The position numbers and the translations under genes were made by a program. Positions 1-14,676 of a DNA stretch of 64,000 nucleotides are shown one piece after another (position 1 is the stretch's first letter; every line of letters starts with the position of its first letter). The stretch is from Mansonella perstans (Eukaryota; Nematoda; Chromadorea; Rhabditida; Onchocercidae), in assembly GCA_037074765.1 (NCBI GenBank), contig JBAMDO010000218.1, positions 1-64,000 of the forward strand, written 5' to 3'. The notes under the pieces were generated by a model. It worked only from the letters and a program-made list of their open reading frames with translations, was not told where the DNA came from and made no database searches.

Positions 1-91
1 TCCAAGATGGTGGTTCATAGGTTAAACAATTAACGAAAAAAATAAATAAATAAAAAGTAAACAAAGATTAATAATTATTTTGTAATTACAG

Positions 92-3000
92 TAAATACAC
101 AAATTCGACGTCTTGAAGAAGAAGTATCAGATTTGAAATCAGCTGCTGTAACACGTGAATCAGATTTGGAAAGTGCGCTAGTACGATTACGTTCCGTTGA
201 AGATCAATATGCTACATTACAAGGTGAACATGCTAAAACACGAAATGAACTGGAAATTCTACAACGTGAATATGATCTACTCAAGGTATTGTTGTTGATA
301 TAAATAAATAATTGAAATATTTATATTATAATTAATAAAAATTAGTTTAGAGAAAAAAAAAATGTGTGAAAATGCAAATTTAATTTAGATGAAAAAATTT
401 TTTTGAAATTATAGAGTACAAATATAAATCAAGAAACAGAATTGGAACGTCTTAGAAATAAAATTCAACAATATGAAGTAATAATTAAGGAGCAAAAGAA
501 TGCACTTGATCATTTGAAAGCAGAGGTAAAAATAATTTTTTTCCATTTATTTTTTTTGTTTTTTTTCCCGAGATGTCTGGGGTTCGATTCCCTAATGCCT
601 CCACCAAACGCAACTTTTCCTATAGACAGCTTAGTGGCAAAAAATCAGCGTCATCTCCTATACCAGTTGTTAATCTCGTTCCTATATTCCGAACGCCGTA
701 TCGTCCGTTTATCACACACGATGCAATCAATTACAATTTCAATTTTAATTTATAATTTTTATTATATGGATATAAATGAAAAATTCATATGTGTAGAATT
801 TTATTACAAAAGTTAAAAAAAATGAAATTTATAAAATTTTAAAAATTTTTAGCGTGAACGAATGCAAAATATTTATCGTGATAAGGTGAAACAATTAGAT
901 CATCTAAATCAATTGGTACAATCATTTGATGTTAAAATGAATAAAATGCGACAAAATCTTCGTGACAACTCTGATAAAGTATGTGACAATTTTTTGTCAG
1001 ACAATATCTTTAATATCAATTAATACAGTTTTTAAAAATTATTCAATTCCATCAAATTAAAAAATTATTCAGTGAAATGCGACAAAATCTTCGTGATAAC
1101 TCTGATAAAGTATGTGACAATTTTTTTTCAAACAGAATAATTTCTTTAATATCATTTCAATACAATTTCTTAAAAAATTATTCCAACCTATCTACCTACC
1201 TAGCTATAACATCTAAATTTTTTCAACGACAAATTTTTCTTTTCAGCTTGTTGCTGTTGAAACAGAACGTAATACATTACGTTCTGAAGTTACCAAATTA
1301 CAACAAGAGTTACAATTTGGTAAAGATCAAATGGTACGTCGTACCGATGAATATCAATCATCATTGGAAGATTTAGCAAATGCACATCGAGCTGCAGAAG
1401 ATGGACGACTTAATGCTTTACAAGAATTAGAATCGAGAAAATATGAGCTAAATGATCTAAAGGTTTTGTAAATTATTTAATTTGATCTAAAAAGTCATTC
1501 TGAAAATCATTAAGTAAACTTAATGCTTTACAACAGTTAGAATAGATTTAAAAGTCATTTTGAAAAATCATTAACTGATCACAAAGATCTTAAATAATTT
1601 TATCCTTTTTTTTTTTAGTCACGATTTGAGAATACTGAACAACGCCTTATATCATTACAACAAGATTATAATAAAGTGGAAAATGAACGAGATATTCTGA
1701 CTGATTCACTTAAACGTTTCTATTCTGTAACAACACATGCGGTAACATTACATAAAGTGAAGGTATGGTAAAATTACATAGAGTAAAGGTAACTAACGGC
1801 AAAAAATAATCAATCATATTAACAAAGTGGATAATTTTAATTTTTTTTTTTTGTAATTTTAAATAAATTTATAAAAAATAAAAAAGATAATGATAAGTTT
1901 GAACTTTCTATTATTATTACTACTATTGTGACTACCTAACTTGTTTTTTAATACTTTTCAGGATGATACTAATCGTGATACATTGATATTTTAGGATGAT
2001 ACTGATCGTGATAAACTAATTGAAAGTGAAATACCACGTTCAATTCCATTTCCACCATCACCATCATTTGATTATACCACTACAGGAGAACGTACTAGAG
2101 GAGGAGGTTGATGAATTTTTTCTATCATATATTATTAAATAATAATGATGAGGTTAGAAAAAAAAAGAAAAAAACAATAATATCACGGTTTATATGTATT
2201 ATTATTATTAACTATTCACTAATTAATCTATTATTACAGCAACCAATATAAATGAATATATATATATTCATTTATATTGCTAATAAATAATATTTTTAGT
2301 GATAGTAATAATAATTATAGATAAAATTACTGTTGTTATGTTTTTTTGAAGCTCGATAAACTGAATTTTTTTTTTTAAATAAATTTAAAAATATTTACTT
2401 TTGATTGAATTAAATTATATAACAATAACCTTAGCAATATTCTAGTATAATTAAATTTATTTTCTGACGGAGATTGGTGAATTTTTTTCTCATATATTAT
2501 TAAATAGTAATGATGATGTTAAAAAAAAAAGAAAAAAAACTTTGATTAACAATACCATAGAGAAATATGATAAAACTTCGAACATACGACGGAGCATTAT
2601 TATTGATTCTTGTATTTTGTTATATTAAATTATATACCGTATAAATTATATACATACACAAAACTCTGTACTGTACGTTTTGTGTTACTGTACTCTTACG
2701 TTACTGTACGATACATCTCTGTACATTTTAGTCTATATATATATATATATCATATCACACGGTATATACAAAATAAATTTAGAAATTTTACTTTTAACTG
2801 AATTAAATTATATAACAATAATCATAGTATATTCTAATATTGATCTTCTTACAGTAACAACTATTAATATCGGTGAAACACTTGATATCAATCAACTTGA
2901 AAATACTCTTCAGACATTAATTGGTCGAATTGAAAGATTAGAGCGTGAAAGAGTAAGTATTATTTGCTAAACAGAAATGCATTGATCAATTAATTAAACT

Positions 3001-6000
3001 TATTTTTTCAAAAAAAAAAAAATTTTCAAAAAAATTCAAAAAAAATAATTTTCAAAAAATTATCATAATTTTTAGAATTTCTAAATAATACATTACCCTA
3101 CCCTATATATTTGATTATCATTCATTTATAATTATATTATAATTATTACAGAATGAGTATCGTGATGCACTTGATCGTCTGAAGAAAAAGACGAGCGACA
3201 CTCATACAACGATTCATAAACGTGAAACACGCTATAAAACTATTGAAGAAAATTTAACCGACATGGAAGAAGGTTAATGAAAAAAAAATTAACAAAAAAT
3301 TTTTTTAAATTAACTCGTTTTTTTTTTTTTTTTTATTTTTAGAAAAACGTGGATTAGAAGTACGATTAACATCAGCTAAGCAATTGTTACGTTCACAAGA
3401 AGAAGCGTTAAAACAACGTGATGACGAACGACGGCAATTAAAAGCTAAAATAGTTGCAGCAGATTTAGAAGCGCGTGGTAAAGATGCACAACTGCGACAT
3501 CTTAATGTTAGTAATTAATTTTAAATTTCAGTAATTACTGGAAATCATTTACGAAATAATCTGTTACAATTACATCATAAGCATATATATCATTATGCAG
3601 GAACAACTAAAAAATCTGCGTAATGATCTGGAAACTGCACAAGCTGATTTGAGAATTTCACGTGAACATGAAGAACAATGGGATGCTAATCGTTTTCAAT
3701 TGGAAAGTAAACTTCGTGATAAGGAAGGTGAAACACAACGACTTAATTTATTACAGACTAATCTTGAAAATGAAAAACAGGTAAAAATTCTGAAAATCCT
3801 ACAATACCTATCCCATCTTACTCATCTAATATTATCTTTTTTTTTTTTTTTTTTTGAAATTATAAAAATATGAATATTTCAGTCATTGAATGAACGAATT
3901 ATTTTAGTCATTGAATGAACGAATAAAGGAATTATCTGGACAATTACAATTAAGTGAAATAAAATGTACCGATATGAAAGAAGATTTGGAACGGCTGAAA
4001 AGAGAACTTTCAAAAGCTGAAAGTGTTGAAATGGAATTACGCAAAACTTCAGATTACCAATCAAGAACAATTAGTGAATATCAAATTCTTCGTGATCAAG
4101 TAATAATTTGTCAGTTAATTAATTTCTTTTTTTTTTCCTTCCATATCTTATCAATAATTTTAGTATGTTTTTTTCTCATCAATATTATTTATTTCAGAAA
4201 TTTTAATTTGAAAAAAAAAGTGAAGATTTTAGTGAATATCAAATTCTTCGTAATCAAGTAATTAATCAGTCAATTAATTAACTTCTTTTTCATTCTACTG
4301 CTTATCAATAAATAATTTTAATACGTTTTTTTTCTCGTCAATATTATTTATTTCAGGAATTTTAATTTGAAAAAAAAAGTCAAAATTTTATATTTTTAAC
4401 TTTTGATTTAGAAAGAAAAGAAAAAAAGTGAAGATTTTTAGATAATTGGTGTGCAAAATGATTTAGCAAATGCTAATACACAAAAGCAACAACTTGAGCA
4501 TGAACTTACAACAGCACGAAGTGAACTTCGTGATTTTAAACAACGTGTACGAGATTTAAATGGTCGTGCATCTGATTTGCAACGTCAGTTGCAAGATGCT
4601 CATGCAGAAAAAAACCGTCTTGAAGAAAGATTATTAACTCTTGAAAAGGTGTTTTTTACTACGTGTTGTTTATGCCTTTTAACAACTTTAATTAATTTCT
4701 TTTTTTAATTACTACATTGACGTAATTAATTTTCTTTTTTTAATTATTATTTTATTTTCTACTGCATTTTTTCTTTTCCCAATTTTTTTCCTTTATTAGC
4801 AATTTATAATTTTTTGGTTTAAATTTTACAGGTAACAACAACCCAACGAGTAACAGAAGATGAACTTAGGCAACAGGTTGAAAGTTGTAAAAATGAACGA
4901 CGCATATACCAACGTGAACTTGATGAAATTCAGAAAAAATTAGCACAAATGGAAAATGAAAAAAGAAATATAGTAAATCAACTGGAAAATACCAAAAGTG
5001 ATCGTAATACATTTATTAAGAAAATAGAAATGGTAAGTAATCATTTGAAAAATATATTTAAATTAAAAATTTTGTTAATTATCGATATTTCAGTATTGTT
5101 CTTTTTTTATTCATATTTTTTGAAATTAACAAATAGCAATGAATAAAAACTGAAAAGGTGAATGAAATTCATTTATTAATTTCAAAAAAAAAAAGAAAAA
5201 AACCAATGAATTACAGCGACAGAATGAAAAAAGACGTACGTATGGCTAGAGAATGAAAAATGACGTCCGTAGAGCTAGAAAATGAAAAATGACATACTTA
5301 TAGCTAGAGAATGAAAAATGACGTACGTATAGCTAGAGAATGAAAATTGACGTACTTATAGCTAGAGAATGAAAAATGACGTACGTATAGCTAGAGAATG
5401 AAAAAAGACTTGCCTATAGCTAGGGAATGAAAAAGACGTACTTATACTTGAAGAATGAAAAATACGTACGTATAGTAGAGAATGAAAAGTGACTTACTTA
5501 TAGCTAGAGAATGAAAAAAGACGTACCGACGCAGCAATCCGTGAAACTGCTCTACAACGTGAAGCTATTGAAAAATCATTGAATGCAATGGAAAGAGAAA
5601 ATAAGGTATAACATAAAAATTTTGAAAAAAATTTATTTTGTATTAAATTATTTAGAAAATATTGATATTATCGATTTTTTTTCATTTTTTGAGAAAAATA
5701 ATTTATTTATTATTAGATTTTTACTTTTATTCCTTTTCACTGATTTATCACAAACTTTTTTCTTTCTTTTTTGTACAATTATCTCTCATATCTCATATTT
5801 CTTTCCCATCACTCAATTCGATTTTGTTTTTTTCTTTTCCTTTCATTCTTTTCTTTCAACTTTTCATCCCTTTATTTTAATCACACATGTATCAAAAATC
5901 TGATCAAAAGCAAATATGTGATACTGTACGATTAATATAAATACAGTATGACTGATAAAAATTAGTATAAATTAGTATATGATTAATATTAATTAATGAT

Positions 6001-8048
6001 TAGTATACAGTATAAAAACAGTTGCTGATATATATATATAACTTTTCATAGGGAATATGCCATGCAGTGTGATTCCAATTACATCTAAACAATTGCTAAT
6101 ATATGTATATATAACTTTTACAGGAACTTTATAAAAATTGTGCTCAACTGCAAAAACAAATTGCACAGTTGGAATTTGAGAATGGTAATCGTATACTTGA
6201 AATTAGCACTAAACAACGTGAAGAACAGGATAAACAATTGCAACGAATGAGAAATGAAAAAATTCAAGTATGTAAATAAATAATTAATGTAGTAAAAATT
6301 TTACCAAGTTTTTTTTTAAAATTTTTATGTAAATATTTATAATCTAAAATCAAAACCTAAATCATACATATATATATATATAAACCAGTTACTTAAAAAG
6401 AATTTTACTTTGAAGAATTAATTTAATAATATGAATTTTTTTAAAGAATTTTAATAATATAAAAGATATTGATTTATAATTAAAATCGAATTCCAAATCC
6501 TATATATGTAAACTAATTACTTAAAAAAAAAACTTCATTCCGAAGAATTAATTTAATAATATGAATTTTTTAAAATAATTTTAATAATCATATATAAAAT
6601 ATTATTGAGTATTTTATTAGACTGTAAATCTTAAATATAAATCAATTACTTACAAAAAAATTTTTTTCCTGAAGAATTAATTTAATATGAATCTTTTTAA
6701 AATAATTTTAGTAATCATATATAAAATATTATTGAATATTATCATATTTAGATCGAACGAATAATTGAAAATCGTGAACGTACACAACAAAATCGTATCA
6801 AACAATTAGAAAATCAACTTGTCATTATGCGAGAACAATTGGATAATGAAAGGAGACGTCGTCGTGATTATGTTGATCGAAGTTTAGCTGGTGATATTGG
6901 CAGACTTGGTGGTGGTTATTTGGGACTACGAAGTACGGGAATTCATAGTGCTGGTATATTACCACATTTAGGAGAAGATTATGTTGGTGGTACAACGTAA
7001 GTATTTCTTCATTTATTATTCTTTTTTTATATTTTAATTTTATCTTTATATTTTTTTTTAGTAAATTAAGAATTTAACAATTTATAAAATATTTCAGAAG
7101 ATATGTACGATCAACATTTGCTTCTAATCCACTTACACCACCACTTGGAACATCTACACCAACACAATATCAAGGTTAGTTTAAAAAAAAATGAATGCAT
7201 TCAAAAATTATCTGTTTCACTTTTTTTTTTTAATTATATAACATTTTTAAAATTTCGAATTAATTTAAAACTTTAGCAGATATGCAACGTGAATCATACA
7301 TGTCAACATCAGCATATCAACCCTCAATGGCAGGAAGCACAACATCGGATAAAATAAAAATTGAAACTCTAGAGCCATCAACAGAAGTTGAAGGTATTTC
7401 TCTATTTTTTTTTTCACAAATTTTTAAAAATTGAAAAATTTTACTGCTACATTTTAAAAGCATACATATCAAAAAATTCTGTTATATTTAAATTTCTTTT
7501 CTTCTAAATAACAGTGGAACTATTTGTATACCGTAAACATCATTATGAAGATTGGTGAAGTATTAGTTTTGATAATAATAAAATGATATTTCATATAACT
7601 TCACTAATTAAATTAATAATAGTGAAATTATTTTGTATATCAGACTGATTAGTTCTTGATAATATGGCAAAATGATATTTCATATAATTTCACTAATTAA
7701 ATTATTTCTTTAGTTTATTTATTAATTATTAAACTTTACAAATTATCAATTCTACTAGTAAAATTGTTTTTACTTCAAAAATTTTTTTAGAAAGGAGAAC
7801 AAAAACAGTTATCATTGTGAAAAGCAGAAAAATCGATGATGTTGCAGATTAAAATTGATTAAAAATTTGAAATATTTTTTATAAATGATATTTGGAAAAG
7901 AAGTATATGATATGAAATGATATTATTGAATTTATTAACTTAAAAGAAATTTTCTACTAATCAATAATTTCTTTTTTCTACTTTTTTTTCCTTTTTCCAT
8001 ATTTCAGAAGCAACTACTCCATCTCCATCTCAAACATCGCAAGAATAA
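92..8048 (+). CDS. che-10: Rootletin-like coiled-coil protein (3' part)
   Basis: About 19 exons encode roughly 900 codons of almost unbroken heptad-type coiled coil rich in E, K, Q, R and L. Exons lie near 92-285, 416-525, 852-980, 1247-1462, 1619-1761, 1995-2107, 2853-2951, 3152-3271, 3343-3507, 3600-3780, 3908-4098, 4441-4648, 4831-5031, 5504-5605, 6124-6268, 6753-6996, 7099-7173, 7277-7394 and 8008-8048. Blocks such as [20 protein letters not shown] and [20 protein letters not shown] are those of rootletin/CROCC, the filament protein of the ciliary rootlet; in nematodes it acts at sensory cilium bases. The tail after about 6890 is Gly/Ser/Thr/Pro-rich and ends SPSQTSQE, then TAA. The 5' end is outside the window. 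A possible poly(A) signal follows near 8350. Several exon edges are duplicated into introns (see findings). Family assignment is firm; the gene symbol is by orthology only. Confidence 0.9.
561..730. other. tRNA-T-arm-like insertion in rootletin intron
   Basis: This intron segment is clearly less AT-rich than its surroundings. Bases 581-591 match the tRNA pol III B-box consensus (ggttcgattcc). Bases 578-582 and 590-594 can pair as a five-base T-stem around a seven-base loop, and CCA follows at 604-606. No A-box or remaining cloverleaf is visible upstream, where the sequence is T-rich. It may be a 5'-truncated tRNA-derived SINE or tRNA retropseudogene. The open frame across it is probably incidental. 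Confidence 0.35.
942..1150. repeat. Duplicated exon 3' end with its splice donor
   Basis: The last 36 or so bases of the exon ending near 980, the following donor gtatgtgac and about 50 bases of intron recur at 1077-1150 with few differences. The second copy lies wholly in the intron. Confidence 0.8.
1962..2018 (+). repeat. Tandem splice-acceptor/exon-start duplication, 33 bp
   Basis: The unit AG|GATGATACT.ATCGTGATA occurs at 1962 and 1995. The preceding exon ends in phase 0, so use of the first acceptor reads ten residues and then TAG at 1992-1994. The second acceptor continues [12 protein letters not shown] in frame. Confidence 0.75.
3883..3925 (+). repeat. Tandem splice-acceptor/exon-start duplication, 25 bp
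   Basis: The segment tcattgaatgaacgaat follows an AG at both 3883 and 3908. The upstream acceptor leads to TGA within twelve codons. The downstream one gives [14 protein letters not shown] in the rootletin frame. Confidence 0.75.
4070..4290. repeat. Duplicated exon 3' end and donor in rootletin
   Basis: The exon end at 4074-4098 and its donor recur at 4231-4260 with one or two changes, followed again by similar intron sequence (gtcaattaattaac-like). Further partial repetition of the intron runs to about 4440. Confidence 0.7.
5214..5530 (+). repeat. ~29-bp minisatellite grown from an exon start
   Basis: Ten imperfect units of about 29 bp, core agaatgaaaaatgacgtacg followed by tatagctag, run from an original-looking acceptor (ttacag at 5209-5214) to the functional exon. 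The first copy would read [10 protein letters not shown] and then TAG. The last unit offers ttatag|CTAGAGAATG at 5504, which joins in phase 0 and restores [17 protein letters not shown]. Most units end in tag, so the array is a series of possible 3' splice sites. The unit length is not a multiple of three. Confidence 0.85.
6370..6750. repeat. Imperfect ~130-bp tandem repeat in intron
   Basis: Three AT-rich copies share a gaagaattaatttaatatgaat core followed by ataattttaat and catatataaaatatta. The array fills the intron before the exon at 6753. Confidence 0.7.
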
Positions 8049-11370
<3,322 letters not shown>

Positions 11371-12899
11371 TATTAATATAATGTACTCGTCGAAAGTAAA
11401 ATAATACTCGGTTAGATTTCTATTTAAAGCACTGAAACTGAAATAAGAAAAAAAATCCATGAAAAAAATGATTTAATCAATTACCGATCATTTTAATACA
11501 AAGCAATCAAATATAACACAGGTATAACGAGTTTTTAAAAAACTTTAAAAAATTTAAAAAAGTTTTTAAAAATTATAAACCGTAAAAAAACAATCAATTC
11601 GTATATACACCATCCATCTCTCTTAAAAAAAAAAAAAAAAAGCTAATAATATAAACATAAAAATCGAAGTATTTTCCCGTAAACGTGATAATATACTAGA
11701 CTTTAAACTTAATTTCAACAAAATAATTTTAAAAAAAAAATTACTAGACTTTAAATTTAATTCCAACAAAATAAATTTAAAAAAAAAAACGAAACCCGAA
11801 CAACTTATCATTACTTAATTCTATCATTCATTCTTCATTTTAAATTATTTTTTTTTGCAAATTACAAGTATAACAGGGAAAAACCGATAGTTTTTAAATA
11901 TTACTATAAATTTAATTCAAATCACGATGCTCTTATTACTAATTAGTGATTAATTAAAAAAAAACCTTGAAGTAAATTTGATCCAAATCATAATATGCTA
12001 AATTTGGTTCTAATTAACGAGATTAATTAGTAACTTGAAATTACTATTTACTTAACCAAGATCAATTAAATTTTCATTTTATCATTTCAAATCTGTTTTC
12101 GGGTAAATATAAAAAATAATTACAAATGAATATATGTTCATTTAAACGCTCATTTTTTCAAAGTTAAAAAAAAAAAAAAACTCAAAATAATGCAAAAAGT
12201 ACAAATTTCCATTTCTATACATTCGCTTTTTTTTTTTTTTAACAGAATTCACGAAATATAAAAAACTTCAAATTTTATTCATATCTTCCTAAAATTTTCA
12301 TCTATATATTAACAGCACTGTTGTCCAGTTATAAGTAAAGTTATCGTCTAACATAAGTCATATTGTCTAATAAAATCAATCTTTTGTCACAATGTCTTAA
12401 TAATTCACTATCAATAAAAATAAATAAGCAAATTTAAAGTTTGTTTGAGAAATTTCATTTTTAAATTGTAACTAATGCATATGGGAAACATTTTCTTTAT
12501 AATTAAAAAATTAAGTTTAATAATAGAGAGAATTGTATACAGAAGGGTATTTAAATAATCCCCCATGATAATACATGAATTTTTCATTATATTTGCGAAT
12601 AGCTTAATTTTTACGTAAGTAATTTCTTCTACTCACAGAATGAATTGTTTTATTCAGCAAAATAAATTAAGAATCTCAACTACAACAATTAATAATACCA
12701 TTAAAAAAGTATCAATAATTTAATAATAACAATAATTAATAATAATAACAATAATAATTAATAACAATAATAATAATAATGATAATAATAATAATGATAA
12801 TAATAATTAATAATGATAATAATGATAATGATAATAATAATTAATAATGATAATAATAATAGTAGTAATAATGATAATAATTAATAATGATAATAATCA

Positions 12900-12930
<31 letters not shown>

Positions 12931-14676
12931 TAATAATTAAACGAAGTGAATTTTTGACAGTATATGGATAGCGAGAGAGAGGCAGAGAGGCAAAGAGAGA
13001 AAGAGAGAAAAAAAGACATACGAATGTATTCAAATTATATTCAAAAAACATACACAAATAATTAACTGATCTAAATAATCCTTAATTATTCACTTCATAT
13101 AAACTTTATCAAATAACACAGAAAAAAAAATGCGATGATTAATTCATTAAGAAAGCCACAAATAATTAATTAGTTAGGCATGATAAGCACAGAGAAACAC
13201 TTATATAATAAGTAGATGGAAAATTACTCAAATAGTTTTTAACAAAAATTAATTGACTATTTTAAAAAAAAGAAATGGAATGATGACTAATTTTAAAAAA
13301 AATAAATTATGACTAATTTAATCATCATTTAACAGGAATGATAACACAGTTCCATTTTTTTCATTACCACAAGAAAATACATAAAAATTTTTGACAAAAT
13401 GGAAAAAAAACATCTGTTTTTCTGCAAACAGAAAAATGAAATGCTACACAACAATAGATAATAGATCTGGCAATAAATATGAAATTACCGAGAGAAATTA
13501 ATTAATTGATTTCAACAATTTAAAAAGTTTCTTTGATGAAACAATTGGCAAATTAAAACAATAATTGACAAATCAGTTTATAATCAGCTATATACTTCTC
13601 ATCGTATCATCATCAACTTGTCATCTATGTTAAGCGCAAATTATAAACATAATTCTTCCCTATCAATCCCTAATTAGTCTTGAATACCGAAGATACACAA
13701 TGAATTCAGTTAAGGTAACTGGGGCGTAGTTGTCGAATAGTTAGATTTTACCAAATCAAATTACCGGAAATACCAGAACTACAAATTTAAAACTGAGGAA
13801 ACCTCCTTTAATTGTTTAACAGTATATCATCATCTATCTATGCATGTTTTTAAAACTTCTTTGGAAAAAACTTTTATTATCCCTCTTATCTCTCAAACTC
13901 CTATTATTTAATTTTTTACAAAACTTTGTTTTTAAAAATGCTTAATCTCTTATTTTTCGCTTAAACACTTAGCTAGCAAATATTCGCAGAAATTTTTCTC
14001 AACATTTCAAAACATATATACCACATAATACACATACTAATGAAATAATTAAATTTAACATCTTACACACCATTATTATTCAATCATTCTTTTAATTTCA
14101 ATATCATCATCTACAATTTTGAAAATTCTACTTAAAAAAAAATTCCAACTTTCCAATTTGGCGTATGTTCATGATAATTTGTAATAATTAACTGCAATGA
14201 ACAAGCAATGCAATAACACAAATAAATGAATCATCCAAAAATTTCTTCTGGAAATAAAAAAAAAATTGATTTAGAAAAAAAGAGGAGAAAAAAACGAACC
14301 ATCAAAGAAGGAAGTAACACTATTATGCTTACACACCCATTAAAATATGATAACACTCACATACATAAATGTTACAAATTTTTTTTTATCAATACCATCA
14401 GTTGTCATACATTATTATACAATATCATATGACCATCCATATATATTTATATATGCGTACTATTTAGTGAGAGACATACTTGCAAAATGTACGGAGGGCA
14501 TGTATATGCATATAACCATTAAAATAAAAATTAAAATGCATATGACACAAAATGTTCTGTTAATTAATCCAATTTCTCTCTACTGATCTTCATAAATATC
14601 AATAAAAAAATGTAGATGGATGGATGATTTAAATAAATAATGAGGTTAGCTGAAGTTAACAATCATCAAACAAAAA
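11371..14676. other. Intergenic, low-complexity AT-rich DNA
   Basis: No coding signal is seen. A long TAA/GATAAT-type microsatellite lies at 12715-12945 and a GAGA/GGCA purine tract at 12965-13015. Short A-runs are frequent. The stretch holds the AP-2 alpha 3' UTR at its right end. Confidence 0.6.
12715..12945. repeat. TAA/TGATAA microsatellite
   Basis: Near-continuous interspersed taa, ata and gataat units run for about 230 bp. Confidence 0.85.

Noticed and set aside
573..755. 60-codon frame in the first rootletin introns
   Set aside because: Lies in the tRNA-like insertion; no acceptor or donor links it to rootletin in phase.
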